A stretch of 64,000 bases of DNA, taken from positions 1 to 64,000 of the forward strand of contig CAZQRA010000011.1 in assembly GCA_964595575.1 (NCBI GenBank). Reading direction: 5' to 3'. The number at the start of each line of letters is the position of its first letter. The stretch's first letter is position 1. This DNA is from PALSA-612 sp964595575. Lineage in GTDB: Bacteria > Actinomycetota > Thermoleophilia > Gaiellales > Gaiellaceae. The notes below the pieces were generated by a model, which had not been told where the DNA came from, ran no database searches, and saw only the letters and a program-made list of their open reading frames with translations. The position numbers were made by a program, and so were the translations under genes. Of this stretch, positions 57,842 through 64,000 are shown piece after piece.

Positions 57842-57907
57842 GGGAGAAGGAGCCAGCGCGCCGAGGTCGTACCTGACAGCGTCGTGCCGTCGAACGAGGA
57901 GGGAGCT

Positions 57908-58084
57908 ATGGACGCAGCTCGCGTCGAGCTACTCAAGCCCCTGCTGTGGGCCGTCGCCATCATCCTGTTCCTGGTCGGAGGCTACTCGGACACGAATACG
58001 GCCGAGCTTTGGGGCTGGGGATTCGCGCTCGCCGTGGCCGGGGCAGCCGTCGAGCTCGTGCCGGGCCTCGTCGGTCGCAAGTAG
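57908..58084 (+). CDS. Small two-helix membrane protein
   Basis: A 58-residue protein with hydrophobic segments PLLWAVAIILFLVGGY and GFALAVAGAAVELVPGLVG. A strong ribosome-binding site GAGGAGG lies 5 nt before the ATG. No known family. It is close downstream of another small membrane protein and upstream of the DIP synthase gene. Confidence 0.6.
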   Translation: MDAARVELLKPLLWAVAIILFLVGGYSDTNTAELWGWGFALAVAGAAVELVPGLVGRK

Positions 58085-58138
58085 CGACCGCGCCCGGTCG
58101 CAAAGAGGGGCCGATCGGTTTACGCTCACCGATGCAGC

Positions 58139-59563
58139 ATGAGCGGGATCGATCGGATCTCGAGCGAGCTGGAGCGGTCGGGAGCGTGGGGCCCGGAGCA
58201 GGCGCTCCCGGCCGCTCTCCTTCCCCGCCTGGGGGAGCCTCCCGAGCAGCCACCCGTGGCCGTCGTCCTGGCGGCAGGGATGGGATCGCGGCTCGGCGTC
58301 GGCACCAAGGCCCTGGCTGAGGTGGCGGGGGCGACGCTCCTCGAGCGCACGGTGGCCAGCCTCCACGCCGCCGGGATGGAGGACGTGGTGGTGGTCGTGG
58401 GCTACGAGAAGGAGCGGGTAGCGGAGCTGGTGCGCAGGCGCAGGCTGCCCGTGCGCCTGGTCGAGAACGACGACTTCCTCCTCGGGAACGGCAGCTCCGC
58501 CCTGGTGGGGGCCCGGGCGGCCGGCCGTCGCTTCCTGCTGGTCATGGTCGACCACCTGTTCGAGCCCGAGTGTGCCCGTCGCCTTCTCCAGAGCAGCGCC
58601 CCCTTCGCCCTGGCCGTGGACTCGCGCCCGACCCTGTGCGACCTCGAGGAGGCGACCAAGGTGCTCGTGGAGGGGTCGCAGGTGGTGGCCGTCGACCGGC
58701 GCCTCGAGCGCTGGAACGCCGTCGACGCCGGCCTTGCCCTGTGCTCGGCCGAGGTGGCGGAGGTGGCGGCCCGCTCCTTCCAGGCGGGGGGCCAAAGCTG
58801 GAACGCGGTCAAGCGCCGGTGGCTCGAGGAGGGCGGCGAGATCGAGGCAGTCGACCTGGCCGGCCTCTTCTGGACCGACGTCGACACCCCTGTCGATCGC
58901 CGTCGGGCAGAGCGGGCGCTGGTGGCCAGGGCCGCCACCAAGGCAGGGGACGGCCCCGTGGCCAGGCTGCTCAACCGGCGGCTCTCCCGACCGATCTCGC
59001 TCTTCCTCCTGCGCCTGGGGGCTAGCCCTGCGGTCGGAACCGCCCTCGCCTTCCTCCTGGGGGTGGCGGGGGCGGTCTTGGTAGGGCTCGGCTCCGTGTG
59101 GACGGTGGCCCTGGTGGCAGGAGGGATCCTCGTCCAGCTGGCCTCGGTCGTGGACGGGGTGGACGGGGAGATGGCCCGCGCCTCGCTCCGCCGCTCCCAG
59201 CTTGGGGCCTTCGTCGACTCGGTGCTCGACCGCCTGGTGGACGCCGCGGTGCTGGCTTCCCTGGCCCTCGCCGCCGGGCTCGACGACGTCACCTGGGCTT
59301 TGCTGGCGGCCGCCCTGTTCGGCTCGCTCATGACCCCGCTTGTCAAGGCTGCCTACGAGGCCTCCTTCCGCCGTCCCCTGCCGGCGAGCCCGCTTGCGGC
59401 AGGGCGGGACGTGCGCCTGCTTGTGGCGGCGGCGGCTGCCGTCTCCCTCCAGCCCGAGGCAGGGCTGATCGGGCTGGCCGCGCTGGCGAACGCCGAGGCG
59501 GCCTGGCGGGCGATCCGCGGCGCCCGCGCGGGGCGGAGTCAGCCGGCGCGGAGACAGGCCTGA
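58139..59563 (+). CDS. Bifunctional inositol-1-phosphate cytidylyltransferase / di-myo-inositol-phosphate-phosphate synthase
   Basis: A 474-residue fusion. Residues ~38-250 are a nucleotidyltransferase with AVVLAAGMGSRLG and GTKALAEV, which would make CDP-inositol. Residues ~275-465 are a membrane CDP-alcohol phosphotransferase with the complete motif D339-x2-D342-G-x2-A-R-x8-G356-x3-D360-x3-D364. This IPCT-DIPPS architecture makes the precursor of di-myo-inositol phosphate, a solute of hyperthermophiles also found in Rubrobacter xylanophilus. A related fusion for other CDP-alcohols cannot be fully excluded. The phosphatase and inositol-phosphate synthase are not in the window. Confidence 0.82.
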   Translation: MSGIDRISSELERSGAWGPEQALPAALLPRLGEPPEQPPVAVVLAAGMGSRLGVGTKALAEVAGATLLERTVASLHAAGMEDVVVVVGYEKERVAELVRRRRLPVRLVENDDFLLGNGSSALVGARAAGRRFLLVMVDHLFEPECARRLLQSSAPFALAVDSRPTLCDLEEATKVLVEGSQVVAVDRRLERWNAVDAGLALCSAEVAEVAARSFQAGGQSWNAVKRRWLEEGGEIEAVDLAGLFWTDVDTPVDRRRAERALVARAATKAGDGPVARLLNRRLSRPISLFLLRLGASPAVGTALAFLLGVAGAVLVGLGSVWTVALVAGGILVQLASVVDGVDGEMARASLRRSQLGAFVDSVLDRLVDAAVLASLALAAGLDDVTWALLAAALFGSLMTPLVKAAYEASFRRPLPASPLAAGRDVRLLVAAAAAVSLQPEAGLIGLAALANAEAAWRAIRGARAGRSQPARRQA

Positions 59564-59680
59564 GGGAGAGGCCCGGGGTCTCCCTCGGGTCGGCCCCCCT
59601 GCCTCCTACCGGCTCCTCCCCCCGTCGATACGGGCGGGCACGGATTGACGTCCCCTCCCTGGCCCAGGAAGGGTGGAGGC

Positions 59681-60031
59681 ATGGCAGCAGGCGCGCCTCA
59701 GCGACTCGCGGCGGACGCCGCGATGGATACGGAGGCGATGGTCCACTACCTGGTGGACGCGCCCGAGGGCGCCGTGGGCGTGCTCGACGGCTGGGTCCAC
59801 GATCGGCAGGGCCGGCCGACCCACTTGGTCGTCGCTCAGGGCTGGCTGGGGCGGCGGCGGGTCGAGATCCCGGTGGAGGCGATCACCGCCATCGACCACG
59901 CCGGCAGGCGCGTCCTCGTCGCCGGCGGAGCGGCCCCCGTCGAGGACAGGAAAGCTCGGCTCCGGCTCGGGAGGCTGCGGCCACGGGGCGGTCGCGCTCA
60001 GGGCTCGACCAGGCCGCGCCTGATCGCGTAG
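59681..60031 (+). CDS. PRC-barrel-like small protein
   Basis: A 116-residue protein. The pattern GAVGVLDGWVHDRQGRPTHL followed by VVAQGWLGRRRVEIPVEAIT matches the PRC-barrel fold, a beta-barrel used in photosynthetic reaction-centre H subunits and many small stress-linked proteins. The ATG at 59681 has GGTGGAGG just upstream; a second ATG at 59723 is possible. The 3' end overlaps the convergent response-regulator gene by 34 nt. Confidence 0.65.
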   Translation: MAAGAPQRLAADAAMDTEAMVHYLVDAPEGAVGVLDGWVHDRQGRPTHLVVAQGWLGRRRVEIPVEAITAIDHAGRRVLVAGGAAPVEDRKARLRLGRLRPRGGRAQGSTRPRLIA

Positions 60032-60645
60032 CGGGTGAGCTCGACGCGGTCGCTCATGCCGAGCTTCTTGAGGATGTTGGCCCGGTGGCGCTCGACCGTC
60101 TTGGGGCTTAGGCGGAGCATGTCGGCGATCTCCTTAGAGCTGTAGGACTCGGCGATCATCTTGACGATCTCGGTCTCCCGAGGGGTGAGGACGTCCTCGC
60201 CCGCCGAGCCGCGCTCGAGGTGCTCGCGGATCAGCATGCGGATGGCCGAGGGGTAGAGGAAGGGCTCGTCCCGCATAGCGGCGCGGCAGGCCTCGAGGAG
60301 GTCGCGGTCGGCTCCGGACTTGAGCACGTAGCCGCAGGCACCGGCCTTCAGGGCCTCGAACAGGTACTCGGGATTGTCGTGCATGGACAGCATGAGGACG
60401 CAGACCTGGGGTCGGGCGGCCAGGATCTCGCGGGCGGCGTGGATGCCCGTCATCCGGGGCATGGAGACGTCGAGGATGGCGAGGTCGATCTCGTGGGCGA
60501 GGGCGGCCTGTACGGCCTCGATGCCGTCTGCCGCCTCGGCCACGACCACGAGGTCGGGCTGGGCGTCGATGAGGAGGCGGAGGCCGTGGCGGACGACGTG
60601 GTGGTCGTCGGCCAGGAGCACGCGTGTCCGCTGGTGGGTCGTCAT
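59998..60645 (-). CDS. NarL/FixJ-family response regulator
   Basis: A 215-residue two-component regulator. The receiver domain has VLLADDHHVVRHGLRLLI, the phosphorylated Asp in LAILDVSMPRMTG and the KSGADR Lys. The C-terminal LuxR-type helix-turn-helix is LTPRETEIVKMIAESYSSKEIA followed by SPKTVERHRANILKKLG. The ATG overlaps the stop of the sensor kinase gene as ATGA, so both should be made together. Confidence 0.93.
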   Translation of the reverse strand: MTTHQRTRVLLADDHHVVRHGLRLLIDAQPDLVVVAEAADGIEAVQAALAHEIDLAILDVSMPRMTGIHAAREILAARPQVCVLMLSMHDNPEYLFEALKAGACGYVLKSGADRDLLEACRAAMRDEPFLYPSAIRMLIREHLERGSAGEDVLTPRETEIVKMIAESYSSKEIADMLRLSPKTVERHRANILKKLGMSDRVELTRYAIRRGLVEP

Positions 60646-61636
60646 CGCTCGGGCGGCACGGTCAGGCGGACCTCGACGCCGCCTCCCTTGTGGTTCTCGA
60701 TCGACAGGGTCGCCCCGATCAGCATGGCCCGCTCGCGCATGCCCAAGATGCCGTGCCGGGGCGCCTGCGAGTCGGCGATGCCGACGCCGTTGTCGCGGAC
60801 GACGAGCACGACGTCCTCGCCCCGCCGCTCCAGCGTCAGCTCCACCTCGGTGGCCTGGGCGTGGCGAACGGCGTTGGTCAGGCTCTCCTGGGCGACCCGG
60901 TAGACGACGAGCTCGCGCTCCTCGCCCAGGTCGCCCACGTCGTCGGCGAGGCGGTGCTTCACGCGGAGCCCCGACTCGTCCGCGACCCGGCCGGCAAGGG
61001 CGGCCAGCGCCCTTGCCAGCCCAGCTCCTCCAGGGCCTCGGGCCTCAGCCGGCGGGCGACCTGGCTGACGCGGTCGATGGCCTCCCGGGTCGCCTCCTGG
61101 GCGGCGCGCACCTTCTCCAGCATCCCGTCGGGTGCTTGGGAGGCGAGCGACTCGAGCCGCAGCAGGATCCCCGTCAAAACCTGGCCGACGTCGTCGTGGA
61201 GCTCCTGGGCCACTTGCCGCCGCTCTGCCTCCTGGGCTGCCAGGGCCACCCGCCCGCTCTCGCGCCGCTCGTGCTCGATGCGGTCGAGCATCTGGTTGAA
61301 GACGGTGACGACCTCGCGCGCCTCGCGCGGGCCGAGCGGATCGAGGCGCCGGGTCGATCGCCTCGGGTCGACCTCGTGCATCACCCGCATGAGGCGCTCG
61401 AGCGGCGCGAAGACCGCGCGCAGGGCGAGCGCGTTGAGGGCGAGCAGGAGGCCGAGCCCGACTGCGAGGACGATGAGCTCGGTGAGCTCGATGGGGAAGC
61501 TGATGGTGGCCGGGGTGATCACGAGCACGAGCGTCCCCAGCACGAACACCGACGCGTTGACGAGGAACACGCGCCAGTAGAGGCTGCCGCCTCCCAGCGC
61601 CTGGCGAAGACGCCTCATTGCTCGAGCTGCCCTCAC
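60642..61636 (-). pseudogene. NarX-type sensor histidine kinase with a frameshift
   Basis: The N-terminal frame (61636 to about 61020) encodes two membrane helices, a HAMP-like linker, and the HisKA_3 box AAQEAERRQVAQELHDDVGQ with the phosphorylated His. The C-terminal frame (about 61023 to 60642) encodes the ATPase part: QESLTNAVRHA (N box), RDNGVGIAD (G1) and GGGVEVRLTVPPE. The frames join at EALEELG / LARALAAL near 61020; one extra base in the short C-run at about 61019-61023 would make one normal kinase of about 330 residues. It may be a sequencing error or a real inactivation. Confidence 0.85.
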
Positions 61637-62889
61637 AGCTGCACCGCCACCAGGTACGCAGTGGCGATCGCAAGCGAGACGGCCGTGATCGGGGCACCGA
61701 CGGCGAGGAAGCGCAGGAACGAGATCCGCGTCCCCGCTCGGGCCAGCGCCGACACCGCGGCCACGTTGGCGGCGGCCGCGATCATGGTGGCGTTACCGCC
61801 GAAGCAGGCGCCCAGGGCGAGCGCCCACCAGGTCGCGTCGTCGAAGCCGTCCGTCTGGAGCTCGTCGACCACCGGGATCATGGCAGCGGTGAAGGGGATG
61901 TTGTCGACCAGGGCGGAGCCGGCGGCCGCCCCCCAGAGGATGACGAGCGCCTCGGCCGTCCTCGAGCCGCCGGTGACGTCGGCCATGGCATCGGCGATCG
62001 CCCCGATGACGCCCCGCTCCTCGAGCGCTCCCACCATGACGAAGAGGCCGAGGAAGAAGAAGATGGTCGCCCAGTCGACCCGCTGCAGGCACCAGTCGAG
62101 CTCGCGGCCGGCGACGAGCAGCATCACCGTGGCGCCGGTCATGGCCACCACCACCGGCTCCACGTGGAGCGGCGCGTGCAGGAAGAAGCCGACGATCGTC
62201 CCCAGGAGGACGGCGAGAGTGCGGCCCAGCCGCTCTCCCCGTAGCTCGGCGCGGGGATCGAGGGCCGCCAGCTTCTCGCGTGCGTCGGGGGCGACCGTGA
62301 GGGCGCGCCGGTAGAAGGCGAAGAGCAGGGTCGTCATGGCGAGGAGCGCCACCGCCGAGACGGGGGCTAGGTTGACGACGAAGTCGTTGAACGAGAGCTC
62401 CTTGACGTGGCTTCCGATCATGATGTTGGGAGGGTCGCCGATCAGAGTGGCGGTCCCGCCGATGTTGGAGGCCATCACTTGCACGAGGACGAGGGGGACG
62501 ACGGGGACGCCGAGCAGGCGCGAGAGCTGGAGGCTGATCGGCACCACTAGGAGCACCGCCGTCAGGTTGTCCAGGAAGGCCGACAGGCCTCCGGTCAAGA
62601 GGGCGAGCAGCACGATCAGCCGGAACGGGCGCCCATCGGACAGCCGAGCGACCTGTAGCGCTAGGTAGGAGAAGACGCCAGTCGGCTCGGTCAGGCCGAC
62701 CACGATCATCATCCCCACCAGGAGGCCCAGGGTGGCCCAGTCGACCGAGGCGATCGCCGTCTCGGCGTCGAGCAGGCCGACGAGGACGACGAGAGCCGCG
62801 CCGGTGAGCGCAACCCTCGTCCGATGGCCGAAGTCAAGCGCTATAGCGAGCAGGGCGACCGCAAAGGCGGACGCCGCAACGATAGCCAC
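61633..62889 (-). CDS. ArsB/NhaD-type ion transporter (SLC13-like)
   Basis: A 418-residue membrane protein with about eleven helices. It has the paired ArsB/NhaD elements: LDNLTAVLLVVPI then NIGGTATLIGDPPNIMIGS in the first half, and VDNIPFTAAMIPV then ACFGGNATMIAAAANV in the second. The family exchanges arsenite or Na+ for H+; the specificity cannot be read. The GTG at 62889 has GGAGGT 7 nt upstream. The stop overlaps the kinase gene start, so transporter, kinase and regulator form one operon. Confidence 0.88.
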   Translation of the reverse strand: MAIVAASAFAVALLAIALDFGHRTRVALTGAALVVLVGLLDAETAIASVDWATLGLLVGMMIVVGLTEPTGVFSYLALQVARLSDGRPFRLIVLLALLTGGLSAFLDNLTAVLLVVPISLQLSRLLGVPVVPLVLVQVMASNIGGTATLIGDPPNIMIGSHVKELSFNDFVVNLAPVSAVALLAMTTLLFAFYRRALTVAPDAREKLAALDPRAELRGERLGRTLAVLLGTIVGFFLHAPLHVEPVVVAMTGATVMLLVAGRELDWCLQRVDWATIFFFLGLFVMVGALEERGVIGAIADAMADVTGGSRTAEALVILWGAAAGSALVDNIPFTAAMIPVVDELQTDGFDDATWWALALGACFGGNATMIAAAANVAAVSALARAGTRISFLRFLAVGAPITAVSLAIATAYLVAVQL

Positions 62890-62969
62890 GACGGTACCTC
62901 CGTCTTGCGGTCACATCACAACGAGAGCTGGTACCGACGATACCCGGCGGTAGGCGCTCGGGGGCAATG

Positions 62970-63004
62970 GGGAGAAGACCCCATTCGCAGGCGGGTCTTC
63001 TCCC
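62970..63004. promoter_or_regulatory. Strong 12-bp hairpin upstream of the transporter operon and selC
   Basis: GGGAGAAGACCC (62970-62981) pairs perfectly with GGGTCTTCTCCC (62993-63004) over an 11-nt loop. It lies 81 nt upstream of the transporter start, so it could be in its 5' leader. It is followed rightwards by two CCCATGGTT copies (about 63040-63075). The 233-nt gap 62890-63122 also holds three GGTACC palindromes. Function is unknown; no T-tract marks it as a simple terminator. Confidence 0.5.
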
Positions 63005-63122
63005 TATAGCCCTGGGGGAAGGTACCCCTGCGCAGGCAAGCCCATGGTTTAGACGCGGGTGAACCCATGGTTCCCCCGCGGGCCCCCTCCTTTGGCGCTT
63101 GTCTCTCGCTACCCTCAGCGGC

Positions 63123-63215
63123 GGAGCGGCATGGGCCCGGTGGCCCGGCCGGTCTTCAAAACCGGTTAGGCCGTGCAGCCCACGGCTGGGTAGGTTCGAC
63201 TCCTACGCCGCTCCG
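63123..63215 (+). tRNA. selC: tRNA-Sec, anticodon UCA
   Basis: A 93-nt tRNA. The 8-bp acceptor stem GGAGCGGC pairs with GCCGCTCC (63207-63214), with discriminator G63215; no CCA is encoded. The anticodon loop CTTCAAA carries TCA at 63156-63158. A long variable arm follows, and the 5-bp T stem GTAGG/CCTAC encloses TTCGACT. The 8/5 acceptor-T geometry and UCA anticodon are specific for selenocysteine. The organism should therefore read some UGA codons as selenocysteine, probably in a formate dehydrogenase. Confidence 0.93.
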
Positions 63216-63383
63216 TCGCACCCGCTCCCGTCGCACGCGTTCCGTCACCTACCGCCGGCGCTGGAACGCGTAGCGGGACCCCCGCCCGCCCCGCTTCCGG
63301 GGATGGCCTCGAGCGGTGCTGCCTCAAGGCCGCGACTCGAGCGGCTGAGTCCTCCTCCGGGGCATCGTGCGGAGGCTCGCCCT
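63216..63383. other. Short tandem GTCGCAC-like repeats downstream of selC
   Basis: From 63209 to about 63248 the motif CGCTCCGTCGCACC is followed by two imperfect copies (CGCTCCCGTCGCACG and CGTTCCGTCACC), starting inside the tRNA 3' end. The rest of the 168 nt holds no gene. Duplicated tRNA 3' ends are what site-specific integration leaves, but the copies here are very close together and degenerate. Confidence 0.4.
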
Positions 63384-64000
63384 TCATCGAACGGCCGATG
63401 TCCGCAGGCGGTAGGTCTCCGCTATCTGGCGGGCGCAGCGATCAGGGTGGGAGAGGATCTGCCGGCCCCAGTAGGTGAGCACCGTCCAGCCCTGCTGCTG
63501 GAGGAAGTTGCGCTTGGCGGCGTCGAGCTCGAGGGTGTCGCGGCCGCCGTGGTACTGGTAGCCGTCGCAGAACACGGCGAGCTTTGCCTCGGGCCACGCG
63601 AAGTCCGGGACCGTGACGAGATCCCCGCCGTCGGTCCGCACCTCGTGCTCCCGCACCGGCTCCGGCGCCCCGCCGAGCCTGCGGAGGGCCTCGAGCAGCA
63701 CCTCCTCGATGGCTCCCTTCGGGTAGCGGCCCTCCTCGCGCCTGCGGACGAGCTGCTCGTCGAGGGCCCGCCGCCCTCCACCGGCCTTGACCACCCTGGG
63801 CTCGACAGGCTCGGCGAGACTGAGGTGGAAAAGGAGGTCGCGGACGAGGTCCTTGTCCAGGAGGCCGTGCCAGCGCTGGTTGCCGAAGCGCTTCAGGCAC
63901 CGGTAGCAGGCCCTTGCGCAACGGTGGCCGAAGATACGCTCGTAGGCGGCCGCGGCAGCAGCCGGCAGGCTCGCTGCCAGCTCCTCGAGGTAGCCGGCTC
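63384..64000 (-). CDS. C-terminal part of a DUF1998-type helicase with PD-(D/E)XK nuclease domain (runs off the edge)
   Basis: The frame is open from the stop at 63384 to the right edge, giving the last ~205 residues. The first part has CARACYRCLKRFGNQRWHGLL, the cysteine cluster and NQ-x-WH pattern of DUF1998 regions at the C-terminus of MrfA/DrmB-like superfamily 2 helicases. After a basic linker come VPDFAWPEAKLAVFCDGYQYH and VLTYWGRQILSHPDRC, a DUF559/Vsr-like PD-(D/E)XK nuclease (Asp, Glu-x-Lys). The combination suggests DNA repair or phage defence. The N-terminal ATPase lies outside the window. Confidence 0.75.
   Translation of the reverse strand, partial: AGYLEELAASLPAAAAAAYERIFGHRCARACYRCLKRFGNQRWHGLLDKDLVRDLLFHLSLAEPVEPRVVKAGGGRRALDEQLVRRREEGRYPKGAIEEVLLEALRRLGGAPEPVREHEVRTDGGDLVTVPDFAWPEAKLAVFCDGYQYHGGRDTLELDAAKRNFLQQQGWTVLTYWGRQILSHPDRCARQIAETYRLRTSAVR

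Noticed and set aside
63442..63921. A 159-residue frame over the nuclease domain
   Set aside because: It is a shadow frame; the DUF1998 cysteines and PD-(D/E)XK motif are both in the frame ending at 63384.

Overview
This is a high-GC bacterial chromosome segment, most consistent with an actinobacterium of the Rubrobacteria/Thermoleophilia type and probably a thermophile. Supporting signs are heavy use of GTG/TTG starts, very tight gene packing, a caa3-type CtaG, a D104/K124-type (PPi-signature) phosphofructokinase, and a fused inositol-phosphate cytidylyltransferase / di-myo-inositol-phosphate-phosphate synthase. That fusion makes a heat-stress solute otherwise typical of hyperthermophiles and known in Rubrobacter. 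Taxonomy is inference, because no 16S gene is present.

Left third (1-22001): a defence island. The leader end of a CRISPR array runs off the left edge (1-90), followed by cas2 and a cas4-cas1 fusion. An ATPase/DUF4143 gene then sits on the opposite strand. Beyond it, one leftward, almost fully translationally coupled series runs from cas3 to 3846: cas3, csx17 (cas8u), csb1 (cas7) and csb2 (cas5-cas6) form a type I-G (formerly I-U) effector, followed without a break by a type III module. That module holds a CARF-HEPN-CARF signalling nuclease, a 465-residue Cas10 with GGDD and no HD domain, a Cas7-Cas5-helical fusion, three more RAMP proteins and a 202-residue helical plus beta-barrel protein. 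Both effectors appear to share one adaptation module and one array. An assembly gap (15081-15118) interrupts csx17. Upstream of cas3 lie a decayed Phd-type antitoxin and a second defence-like pair, a PLD-HerA helicase fusion with a coupled small membrane protein.

Middle (22064-54007): housekeeping. An MBL hydrolase, a GGDEF-EAL protein, and cystathionine gamma-synthase/lyase plus cystathionine beta-synthase (transsulfuration) flank a DGC-DtxR fusion regulator. Ten genes cover IMP synthesis, all leftward but split into three blocks: purD-E-B-C-S-Q, purL-F and purM-N-H, with purA nearby. Rightward genes between the blocks include ctaG, EamA and GNAT genes, phosphofructokinase, a glyoxalase and an MMPL transporter. 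fdhD and mobA point to a molybdenum formate dehydrogenase.

Right end (54110-64000): dnaB-rplI-rpsR-ssb-rpsF, small membrane proteins, the DIP synthase fusion, a NarL-type response regulator with a frameshifted sensor kinase, an ArsB/NhaD-type transporter, a selenocysteine tRNA (selC), and the C-terminal part of a DUF1998-type helicase with a restriction-like nuclease domain that runs off the right edge. fdhD, mobA and selC together suggest that the strain makes a selenocysteine formate dehydrogenase.
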